A stretch of 64,000 bases of DNA from Apodemus sylvaticus (taxonomy: Eukaryota > Chordata > Mammalia > Rodentia > Muridae). The position numbers and the translations under genes are program-made. Below the pieces are notes generated by a model, which was given only the letters and a program-made list of their open reading frames with translations, was not told the origin of the DNA and searched no databases. The stretch lies in assembly GCF_947179515.1 (NCBI RefSeq), contig NC_067495.1, forward strand, positions 27,357,913 to 27,421,912. Direction: 5' to 3'. Of the stretch, positions 38,543 through 50,338 are shown piece after piece (position 1 is the stretch's first letter; every line of letters begins with the position of its first letter).

Positions 38543-41500
38543 CATACACGCACACATGCACAATTTTAACACACAAAACAAAATATTTGAAGTTCCTGTT
38601 ACGTGGTTATTTGGAGGGTTTTTTTTGGTAAAAGATGGGGAGAGATTTATTTAGTATTTATCTCATTGGAGGCTCAAAATGAAATTTCCAAAATCAACAT
38701 AAAAATCATAAATGATATGAGTAAAATAATAAAAAAAACTTAGAGGTTAAATTTCTCAAATAAGGTTTCTTCCTATAGGTTACACGTTTACACCAGTAGC
38801 TAAGTGTCTTAAATCACAAAGCAAGTGAGAGTTTTGAAGTATTTTCCTTTTCCCTCAAATGGTGGTTTCTGTATATGACACTCTGGAGTGGAAAATGACT
38901 GCCTTAGCAGAAGACAGGTAAGGTGGTCTGCTACAAATGACCACCACATCTCATACATAGCTTTCCCTTTGGAGAGGCATCCTCTTGTGATTCTCAGTTC
39001 ATGAATCCTGAGAGAAACCTAATGACTGCAGAGAAAACTGAGATGTAGCCTTCAGTCCATCAGTAGCCTGTATTCCCTTTGCCACCATGATCGCTTCAGA
39101 GATACCTACGCATGTGTCTCAAAGACAGCCAGTATTCCTTCTGATTACAAGCACACGTATTTATGGCAGCCGTATTACCAACAAGGGGAAACATACTAGC
39201 TCTATAAGGCCAGCATCAATGGAAGCAGAACTGAGAGATAAATACAAATACTTGCTTCTCTAGAGGAGTTCTGCATCTAGCTTTCAAGCATCCAATGCAA
39301 TCAAGATTTTTTTCTCACCTGATAAGAATGCTACCTTTAGAGGTATTTAATTATTTTTTTAAAAAGCCAGGCAGTTGTGGCTCACTTCTTTAAGTCTATT
39401 ACTTGGGAGACAGAGGCAGGCAAATCTCTGTGAGATCAAGGCCAGCCTGGTCTACAGAAAGTGTTTTAGGACAGCCAGGGCTACACAAAGAAACCTTGTC
39501 TAGGATAAAACAAAACAAAACAAAACAAAAAAAGCCTAGCAGGCTCATTTCATTAAGAATATTCTAATAATTACCTAGTTCTAGAAGCTTCTTCACACAA
39601 TCAACTCTCTGGTATGTACAGGCCACATACAGAGGAGTTCCCAGCTGAGGAATATCTTGCTCAATGTTAACGTTATTTGCCAGCAGAATCTCCATGCACT
39701 CTCTGTGACCTGTGGAACATAAGAAAACCTCACTCACATAGGAACATGCTGAATATGCACAGAATCGCAGGATTGCTTTCTAGAATGGGCTTTAAAATTT
39801 TAATTACAGAGAAGGTGGGTGCTTGAGAGATGGCTCAATGGTTAAAACTCTAGCTCCTGCTCTCCCAAAGGACCTGGGTTCAATTCCTAGCACCACAAGG
39901 TGGCTCACAACTGTCTCTAATTCCAATCTCAGGGAATTGATACCCTCTTCTGGCCTCTAAGGGCATTGCATGCATGTGGCACACAGATACACTCAAACAA
40001 AATACCCATATGCACAAGATAAATCACTAAATATTTTCAAAAAGAAGTAACAGAGCTTTCTTCTGTATTAGAAGAATAAAAATACTTGGTTTTGGAAATC
40101 ATTAGAAGAAATACGCAAAAAAAAAAATTATGAAAATGCTTGAGCCAGGGAAACGTCAGAAGCAGAGAGATAAATGACCCCTGTTATTTCTAGTGCTCAA
40201 ACCAAAGCTCAGTCTTATACCCTGTCCATTACTAACCACTTCTTCACCCACACCTGTAAAGGAGAACCTGCAGTTTACTCGGGTAGACTGGAGGAAACAT
40301 ATGAGAATGAATCCAAAGCTTCAAGTATAGAATATACCCCAAATAACTTACAAATTCACTCACTACGGATAATTCCATAAGCAGGCATTCTCGGTGGAGA
40401 CTTTGCCCAGTGACAAGATCCACATAGGCAATCTTCAGTATATCAGTGAAGGAATTCTTCTGAGGTACTGATTAAAGTTTGACAATAGTTTTAAATGTTT
40501 CCTCAAACATTTTATCAGTGAGGTTGGAAGGATAGCTTGGTAGTTAATAGCACCTGCTGATCTTGTAGAGGTCCCAGGTTCAATTCCCAGCACCCATATA
40601 ATAGCTCACATCAGCCTATAACTCCAGTGCCAGGGGGATCTGATGATTAGGCCACTGTATGCACATGGTGTACACATACACACACACATACAGGCAAAAC
40701 ACACACATGTACATATGCATTCATTCATGCACACATGCTCACACAAGCTGTAATTACTAATTAATTCAACCAGCCGTTTCTTTAGAGAAAACATAATCAG
40801 AACCAATTTTACTTCTGAATAAGTCATATCTCTTTAAATATTTTGGCAGAACAGAAACTGAGCCTAGTTTGAGTTACACTTAAAGACCCTCAAGAAGTTT
40901 CAACTGTAAGTATACAAGCCCAGATGTGGTGACACATGCCTATAGGTGAAAACATCTGGACCAACACTAGACCGCCATTTCACACAAACTGCAACAAGCC
41001 CATTGCTACTCTGTGTGCCCTGGGGTGGCTTACTTACCTCTCTTCGCTGCTTCGTGAATAGGTGAAGCCAGGTAGACCTCAAGCTGGGCCTTGGCTCCAA
41101 ACTCCAACAGCACATTGACACATGCAGCACTGCCACTGCAGCAAGCATTGAAGAGGGGAGTGGCCCCATGAACAGTCAGTGCATTGACCTGATGTTGAGC
41201 AAAGCAAAACTCACAGGATTTACTCCTTCTCACCAAATGCATATGCCTATGCCTGTGTGCCTGGAGAAACTCCCTCATGCTGACAAAGGTCTGAGGGCAT
41301 CCCATACCTTGATGGAATTTTAAAAAACCCATAACATTGTTGATAGATCAAGTGAGTTATTCTATGTGAAATACTTAAAATAGTGCCTTTCTATTTGATT
41401 TCCTACCATTCTCTCTCAGTTCATGTCAGCAAGCATTTACTGTGCACCTTACTAACTGCCAGTGTAGGAGATGGAAGTCGTTGCCCTATGTGTGTGCTTA

Positions 41501-44205
41501 TTGTCTGTGAAGATTAGAAAAAGGAGTCAGATCCCCTGAAGATGAGTTACAGATGGTCGTAAACCACCATGTGGATGTTGGAAACCAAACCCCAGCTCCT
41601 CTGGAAGAGCAGCCAGGAATTTTAACTGATCTCTAGCTTCCAGCTGCCAATGGTTTGAAAGCAAAGGTAAGACAACTAATTACCTCTTCTTAAGTAAATT
41701 TAAATTTATCAAGGAAGAGAAACATACACAGAAAGCTACTTTTGATGAAATAATAAATTCTTCAGATCGCTGTGGCAGAAAAAGAAAGGAAAACATAAAT
41801 CAGAGAAATAGGAAGCAAAAGTTACTTGGATTTTATGAAGAATTAGATAGAGCATCAGCAAACGAAAGATGATTCTCAGGCCTAGGAGACCACAAAGAAA
41901 TTTTACCCAATCTCTGAAACTGAAGCCTAAAATAAAAATAAGCCAGTGTAGAAGGAGGGATATGACACAGCTCAAACGTACTGGGTCTGGGGTATTGATG
42001 GGTCAGCCAGCTATGAGGGCTGTCTACTGACTGACCCACTTTCTCCTGTTCCTTCCTTGTTCTTTTTTGTTTGTTTGTTTGTTTGTTTGTTTTGTTGTGT
42101 TGGACTTGGTTTTTTCGAGACAGGGTTTCTCTGTGTAGCCCTGGCTGTCCTGGAACTCACTCTGTAGACCAGGCTGGCCTCAGAACTCAGAAATCCACCT
42201 GCCTCTGCCTCCCAAGTGCTGGGATTACAGGTGTGTACCGCCACCACGCCCGGCTCCTTCCTTGTTCTAATAGAACTGTTAAAGAGTAGGATGGAGCACT
42301 TATCAACTATTTATGAAAACCATCAACAATGAGAGACCATTGGTTTACTATTCTCTTTCTCCCCTACAAATACTCTATTCTAAAAAGGAGAAATATCTAC
42401 CATCTTCCACCAACAACTGGCTTGTGACTCCAGGCACAGACTTTGAAAGCAAATGGTTGTCTTATAGCTTCCCCTGCACCATTCATTACCCATGAACTAC
42501 TAAAGCAGTGATCTGGAGATGCACCATCTAGCAGACAAGTGGGAATGACCATGAAGGCCCTGGACTATGTTGTTGTTCAGAAGACTTTCATATTCAGTTT
42601 TACACATAGAAACTCAATGTGCATTTAGATGTAAAAAAAAAAATCATTACCAATACTTAAAGATCTTATAGCTCATTAAATAGAGGGTACAAGGACTAGA
42701 AGCTAGAATAGAATTGGTAACAATCTGGAAACTAAATACAGTGTCACTGAGATTTTCAGAAGCTGTAATAGTTGTAAGCAACTCAAATAGTCTCCAAAAA
42801 GTTAAGGTATACACGAGAAATAAAGTTTAAGTTATGCCTTGTATGTTTGTCAATTTGGCAAAAGTTAGTATTGTCTAGGTGATGGACCTCCAGACATGCC
42901 TGTGGAAGATTTTTTTAATGTTAATTTCATTTTTAATTATGTGGCTATGGTGGGGACCACATGTGGGCTCAGGTGTCCACAACGGTCAGTAGGTGGTGTA
43001 AAGCACCTGACGCTGGAAGGTCCAGGCAGCAGTGAGCTCAGTGTGAGTACCAGAAATCAAACTCTGATCTTCTGGAAGAGCATCAAATGCTCTTAATCAC
43101 TCAACCATCTCTACAGTCCCAGGATTATCTTGGTTACCTTATTTGGGGTGGGAAGACCTGCCCACTGTGGGTGGAACCATTCCCTTGATAGAAGACCCTA
43201 GACTGCATAAGAGTGGAGAAAGTAATCTAAGCAGTACTGTGCAATGTATTCATTGTTCTCTTCTTCTGCCTTCAGACAGACTGTGACCAGTTGCTTCAGA
43301 CTCCTGACACTGTGACTTCCCTGCCAGCCAGAATGGAGCCATGAGCCAAATAAACACTTTCTCTTTAAAAAGTTTCTTTTACCACGGTGTTTTATCACAG
43401 CAATAGGCAAGAAGCTAAAACAGTTCATCACATGTCTTCTCTCACAAACTCATTTACTTTGATAATGTACAACTGCAATGACGGTTGACTTAGGGAACTG
43501 AATTATTTTTCAGTGTTCTCTTGGAATTTTCTATTTATGTTTTACCACAAAATGCGTTTTAATGAACACACCTGAATATTCACAGATAGATTATATAGAC
43601 TGAAAAGAGAATAGTAACCCAAATGATGACATACAGATATGAATGGTGCCAGAGTTTCCCATTGCTCATTGAGTAAACACCCTGGAAGGTAATGCCTCCT
43701 TAGTGAATGGGGCAGACAAAGCTAACTGAGCCGGTGGGGGCAGTACTCACATGTGCACCATTTTCCAGCAAGGCCTTAGCACAGGCCACATGACCCCCAA
43801 GGCATGCCTCATGGAGAGAGGAGACCAGGTTGATTGTTACAAGGTTCACATTGATGCCCTGCAGTTTGGAGAAAAGAAAGTTAAATGCTGCATCTGTCAT
43901 GGCAAATCAAGCAATGCTGTTCAACAGGTTTCTATTGTAGACATCTGGCTGAGGGCAGTGATACCAGCACCATAAGGAATAGAGAGTAGACACCATTACC
44001 ATGAAATTCTAAACACAGCACTGGGGGACTGGAGAGATGGCCCAGCACTTACAAGTGAGCACTGTTCTTGCAGAGAAACCCAAGTTTGGTTCCAAACACC
44101 CAAATCAGGCTGCTCACAACTGTCTGTAACACCAGCTCCTAGTGGATCTAATGTCGCTGGCCTCCTAAGATATCTGCATTCACACAGACAGATGGAAGGA
44201 CTGAC

Positions 44206-44250
<45 letters not shown>

Positions 44251-44795
44251 TGCATGCCTCTGAAAAAAGAATAAAAATAAACCTTTAAACACAGCATGGA
44301 GCCTCAGAGTCATTTGTTCTGCCCTGGGGAATGTGCTAGGACATAGGTCTTTAAAGTGTGTGGTCTGATCCTTTGTCCTCCAAAAGTCTACTCTGGAGGA
44401 AGAAATATGTTGTTCATGTTTTTATCGTCGTCGTCGTCGTTGTTGTTATGCAAGATAGAGATAATATTCTGTTATAGGAAGCATTTTGAAGCTTATTCTA
44501 AAGTCTCTTTTAGGGAGAAAAGATTGCCAGATAGAGACATACATGCCTTTAATCCCAGCACAGGGAGGCAGAGCAGGCTTGATATCTATGAGTTCAATGT
44601 CAGCTTGGTCTAAAGAGTGAGTCCCAGAATAGCCAGGACTACATAGAAAGATTCTGTCTAAAATATACTAAATAAATAAATGAATAAAGTAAAATGTTTT
44701 AGGGTAAAAAATTTGTGATTTTTTTAAAAGGGTAAATGTTTGATCTGTGTACCTATTATATGTATAGTCTCTCTCTCTGTCTCTCTGTCTCTCTG

Positions 44796-44833
<38 letters not shown>

Positions 44834-45869
44834 TGGTATAGAAATTTCTCTGGTGGAAGGTGATATTAAGAAAAGAAAGTTTAAAAACAAGGCTTCAAAA
44901 ACCCTACACATCTCCCAGTTAGGAAGTATCAAGTATCTTCTCCTTTTTCCTTTATCTTCTCCATATATGATTTCATTTTAAGAAAAATGTACCTGCTATT
45001 CAGTGATAACTGAAAAGAAAAGAGGAAAGAAAAGGCAAGTGGAAGAAAGGGGGGGAATGAAAAGAAAAGATAGAAAACAACAATTTGAAATAGCCTAGTC
45101 CACGAGGTGGCAGCATTGCACTAGAAACAAACCTACAGTTCAAAACTCAAGAGTCCAGCATTGTAAAAGTGACACTGGCCAGGCCTGAAAGACTGTCTGA
45201 AGTAGTGGTCCTTAACCTTTCTAATGCTGCGACCCTCTAACATAGTTCCTCACGTTGCAGTGACATAGCAAACATAAAATTATCTTCGTTGCAACTTCAG
45301 GACTGCAATTTTGCTGTTGTTATGAATTGTAATGCAAATATCTGATATGCAGGCTATCTGACATGTAACCCTGTGAATGGATCTATGACTCACATGTTGA
45401 GAACTACTGATCAACATAGGACTCTCTGAATTGTGCATAAGAAAATAGACATGCAGGAAATGCAAATCATATATAAGAGTCGAGGTTACCCAGCTGTCAG
45501 AGACAGCATGATAACTAAGAAGTTTCCAAACTAATGCTTTACTTGAATTTATTCAAGGTGGTTTAATATTTTACTAGTATTTTTGCACATGACCTACCTG
45601 TAAAACAAGTCTTTGAAGTGTAGAATATATGGGCCAGCATGATAGCTCAATGTAAAAACATATGCCATACCCAATAAATAAATACATATATGAATAAATA
45701 AAATTTTCTTTTAAAGAAAGATTGTAGGTGGCTGGAGAGATGGCTCTGCCATTAAAACATTTGGTTTTTTTCTAGAGGACCAGAGTTCAGTTCCCAGCGC
45801 CCACATCAGGTGGCCCCCAACTTCGGCTCCCAATGCATCCTGGATTCCAAGGGATCTAAGATACACATG

Positions 45870-45910
<41 letters not shown>

Positions 45911-47395
45911 ATTCACATACAAACAATAAAAATAAATCTTAAATAATACTGGACTCAAAAAATTTTCAGTAGTTACAAAGGGCAAAGGAATGGGATTGTA
46001 GCAAGAAAAAGTTCAGATTTTCTACATATGGCCCTACACACTTAATCGCACTACTAAAATAACATATTCTTAGTGTAGAGGTGCTGTCATAAAAGACATA
46101 GCTGGCTTGCTTGTGCATGGCTGTAACCCCAGCACTTGTGTGTGTGTGTGTGGGGGGGGGTGAGGCAGCAAGACAGAGTTTAAGGACAACCTCCATTACT
46201 AATGTGGAGGCCTGTCCAGTCTCAAGGAGCAAAGAAACAAAAAAAGTAATAGAATCGGATGAAGTTTCAAGCGTTTTAAAATAGACAAACCAGTCAGTGG
46301 TAGTGTGCGCCTTTAAACCCAGCACTTGGGAGGCAGAGGCCAACAGATCTCTGTGAGTTCAACGTCCAGCCTGGTCTACAGAGTGAGTTCTAGGACAGCC
46401 AGGGTTACACAGAGAAACCCTGTCTCGAGAAACCAAACCAACCAAACAAGAGCTCTCTGTGTTAGAACACTTGACTAGCCCATGTAAGACCTGGAGCTCC
46501 CCAGTCAGCACCTAAGAAAACTGTCCTGAAGTGGCAACCAGCAGATTGGGAAAAGATCTTTACCAATCTGATAGAGGGTTAATATCCAATATATACAAAG
46601 AACTTAAGGAATTAGACTCCAGAGAACCAAATAACCCTACTTAAAAATGGGGTACAGAGCTAAACAGAGAATTCTCAACTGAGGAATACTGAAGGGCTGA
46701 GAAGCACCTAAAGAAATGTTCAACATCCTTAGTCATCAGGGAAATGGAAATCAAAACAACTCTGAGATTTCACCTCACACTAGTCAGAATGGCTAAGATC
46801 AAAAACTCAGGAGACAGCAGGCTCTGGTGAGGATGTGGAGAAAGAGGAACACTCATCCATTGTTGGTGGGATTGCAAACTCATACAACCACTCTGGAAAT
46901 CAATCTGGTAGTTCCCCAAAATACCACTCCTGGGCATATACCTAAGGATGCTCCAACATATAGCAAGGACACATGCTCCACTATGTTCATAGCATCCTTA
47001 TTTATAATAGCCAGAAGCTGGAAAGAACCCAGTTGTCCTTCAACAGAGGTATGGATACAGAAAATGTGGTGTATTCACAGTACTAATCAGCTATTAAAAA
47101 CAATGGCTTCATGAAATTTGCAAGCAAATGGATGGAACAAGAAAATATCTTGAGTGATGTAACCCAATCACAAACTCATGGTATATACCCACTGATAAGT
47201 GGATATTAGCCCAAAAGCTCAGAATACCCAAGATACAATTCATAGACTTGTGGATCAGATGTAACAAAATCAGTAGATACAAGCTACTGTTCTAATGCTA
47301 TTGCTGCCTGCCTACTACCATACTCTGTGACATAATGGGTATAGACTCTAATCCTCTGGAAATATAAACCACAATAAACCCTTTTTCTATAAAAA

Positions 47396-47455
<60 letters not shown>

Positions 47456-50267
47456 AAACTGTCCTGTGCTGAAGAGGTAAGTCAGTGAATGGTAAAGAAT
47501 TGCCTAGCATGTGTGAGGCCCTGGGTTCAGTCAGAAACACAACTCAAGGGGAAATGGGTTCATATCTCATCTTCTCACTATTTAATGTATTTTCTATTTA
47601 TTTCCCTTTATTTTTTATTTATCTTTTCCTTTATCATTGCTAATGGCTCTGTTTTCCTTTCATCTCTAGTTGCACTTTTATAATAGTTTTGAAGTTCTGG
47701 AGCTCAAATGGAGAGGTCAAATGGAGCTCCAGCTTGGTGTTGATTATTGCTTTGTAAGAAATGACAGAACTCTGAAGCTGGACACGGATGTGAATTGGTC
47801 AAATAATTGCCTAGCTTGCATGAAAACCTCGCTTTGAGCCTCAACCCAGGATAAGTCACGTGTGGTGTGTGCTTTAAATTCCAGAACTTTCAAGGTGCAA
47901 GCAAGAAAATTAGAAGTTCAAGGTCATTTTGCTAGCAGGCTGGAGACTAGCCTGGAATATCTGAGACCCTGTCCCAAAAATAAGGGACTGGGGGGATGGC
48001 TTGGCAGGTAAGCACAGTTTTCACCAAGCCTGATGACATGACTTGACCCCTGGTACCCATATGGTAGAAGAGAACCACTCCAACAGAATTGTCTGCTAAA
48101 TATGCCCCTTCCACCCCATACATAAATACACACATAAATACATATTTAAGGGAGGCTGGAGAGATGGCTCAGTGATTAAGAGCACTGACTGCTCTGCCAG
48201 AGGTCCTGAGTTCAATTCCCAGCAAGCACATGGTGGCTCACAACCATCTGTAATGGGATCCGATGCCCTCTTCTGGTGTAGTCATATAAATAAAAATAAA
48301 TAAATAATTTATAATACATATTTAAAGGCAAAAGGCAAAAATCAGACAGAAATAACAAATCATTTTAAAAGAGAAGGACGTGCACAAACTATCCCTATCC
48401 CAGCTGTTTAAATTCAAAGGAGGAAAAAAATTTTAAATGTCGATGTGATAGAGAGGACATGGGAAAGAAAGCAGTAACTCACTTCCACTGCTCCCATGTA
48501 GAGTCCAAAAAAATAAAGCAAAACGCAGAGTATACTTTTATTTATTTCCTAAATGTTTACTCGGATATTTGTTCAACACACAGGTGATACTGTCAGCAAG
48601 ATAAACACAGCGTTGTTAGTAGCTAAGACTTCACTAAATCTTCCCCACGGCCTAGGATTTATCTGATTATTAACTTATTTGAGAGCCTAATCTTGAACTG
48701 TGTGTCTTTATTGTTGCAGTAGGGCAGCCTCTCATATGGTACCCAGTGGTGCCCCGTTCCTAATCCTGCCTCACTTGGATAATGCTTTCTCTTTCAATGT
48801 GAGCAGCACTTACAGACTTACATCAAATGAATGCATGGTAGGAAGAGAAATGATGGCAGGTCAAAACAGGCTCAAAGGGTTAAAAAGAAAAACAAAAGCA
48901 AAAAACCATGAGGGCGCTGGAGAGCTGGCTCAGCAAAGAGCACTATCTGCTCTTCAGGAGGACCCAGGTTTCAGTTCCCAGAGGAACCAATACCCTCTTC
49001 TGGCTTCCGAGGGCACTGCATGCACATGGTCCATGGGCATATATTCAGGCAAAACGCCATTACTCATAAAATTAAAATAACGTTGCTTAACTTTTTTTTT
49101 AAAATGTAACTTAGGTACCTTCTCTGGAGAAAGTCAGCTGCTATCTCATAACACCGCCCTGTGGTGAAATCCAAGTGATTTCGCGTGAAAAACCGATCTC
49201 CCCTCCGCCCATCGTGAGTCAAGGCATGACCTAAGTGACACTTCACTGACTGGAAGCTGCACCCTGAGCCCTTAGAAACTTCAGTAATCCAATTGTTGTT
49301 GACTGGAGTTACCATGCTTTGATGTGATTCATAGGACACCAGTCACCTACAAATGCAATCTCAAGACGGATGTCTCTAATGCACACTGGAAAAGCATGAG
49401 ATAAGTTACCATAAATTTCCCTTAGACGGAAACTTCCTGCTGGGAAAAGGAGGACCCAGAATGAAAAGGAGGAAAACTAGGAAGAAAATGAAGCAGTTCC
49501 TAAAGAAAGCAGGAGCGAGGGGAACACATGGGGGTGGGCGGGGTGAGGGGGTAGGGAGGGGCGGGGGGGGGTAGGGAGGGCGGGGGGGGGGTAGGGAGGT
49601 CGGGGAGGGGTAGGGAGGGCGGGCGGGGTGGAGGGAGGGAGGAGGGGCTGGGATGGAGATGCCAAAATGGTGGTGCTGGACCTGAGCACAGCTATGGCCA
49701 AAGTTACTATGGAATGATTCTAGATTAGAGCAACAGCAAGCAGGACAGTCTTTAGTTTACTTACTTGTGCAATTAAAGTTTTAAGAGCCAGTAGGCGCCC
49801 CTGGGCTGCAGCCTCGTGGAGCGGGGATCGATCAGCCCAGCAGTCTGAAAAACAAATAAACTACTGGTCAAAGTCTGGAGGCTCCCTCCCCCAAGCTGTT
49901 CATGCTACCCACCCACTGCGGGGCTTGAGGGAAGAGAAGCAACCTAGCCTGTACCAAACAGCGGGTCTCCTCAAATCCAGGGAGCTGAGCATAGTGGCTA
50001 CGGCTGCCTTTCCATGTGCAGTTTTAACAAGAAAGATATTTTTTTACTCAAATAAACAAAGCTAAGGGCTTGGCCCTGATAACACTAATGTCAAGTGAAG
50101 GACTAAGGGGGCCAGTTCGCTTTGTTTGTTTCCCATCATTTCACTTCATCCCCATTCATACACCAAAATCCAAAACCTGTGTAGTACAAAGTAAATCTGA
50201 AAAAAATATTAGAAAAGAGGGTTGGAATATGGCTCAGTAGAAGAACACTTAGCCAGTGTGTGCAAAG

Positions 50268-50338
<71 letters not shown>

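Larger units (their letters stand above)
38314..41037 (-). other. Asb11 introns 5 and 4: repeat content
   Basis: Intron 5 (38314-39574) holds a CA run (38511-38540) and a plus-strand B1 (39363-39520) with an AAAAC tail. Intron 4 (39710-41037) holds two plus-strand B3 SINEs, 39816-40040 and 40520-40750, the second with an interrupted CA tract. Exon 5 at 39575-39709 lies between these introns and is annotated separately. Confidence 0.55.
41189..43750 (-). other. Asb11 intron 3: repeat content
   Basis: A minus-strand B3 (41480-41645), a minus-strand B1 with a CTTCCTTGTTCT target duplication (42050-42268), and an LTR-like repeat (about 42845-43425) interrupted by a minus-strand B2/B3 (42911-43122). 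The remainder is unassigned. Confidence 0.55.
43859..49764 (-). other. Asb11 intron 2: repeat content
   Basis: Very repeat-rich: B3 44026-44290 with CA run 44208-44247; a TCG/TTG triplet run 44422-44450; B1-like 44530-44670; TC/CA tract 44768-44832; hAT-type element 45203-45409; B3 45729-45945 with CA run 45874-45909; B1-like 46100-46240; B1 46290-46450; L1 3' part 46500-47260; AAAG run 47395-47457; ID-like 47465-47560; B4-like 47780-47990; B3 47984-48145; B2 48153-48315; B3 48912-49080; G-rich tract 49528-49650. Confidence 0.55.
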
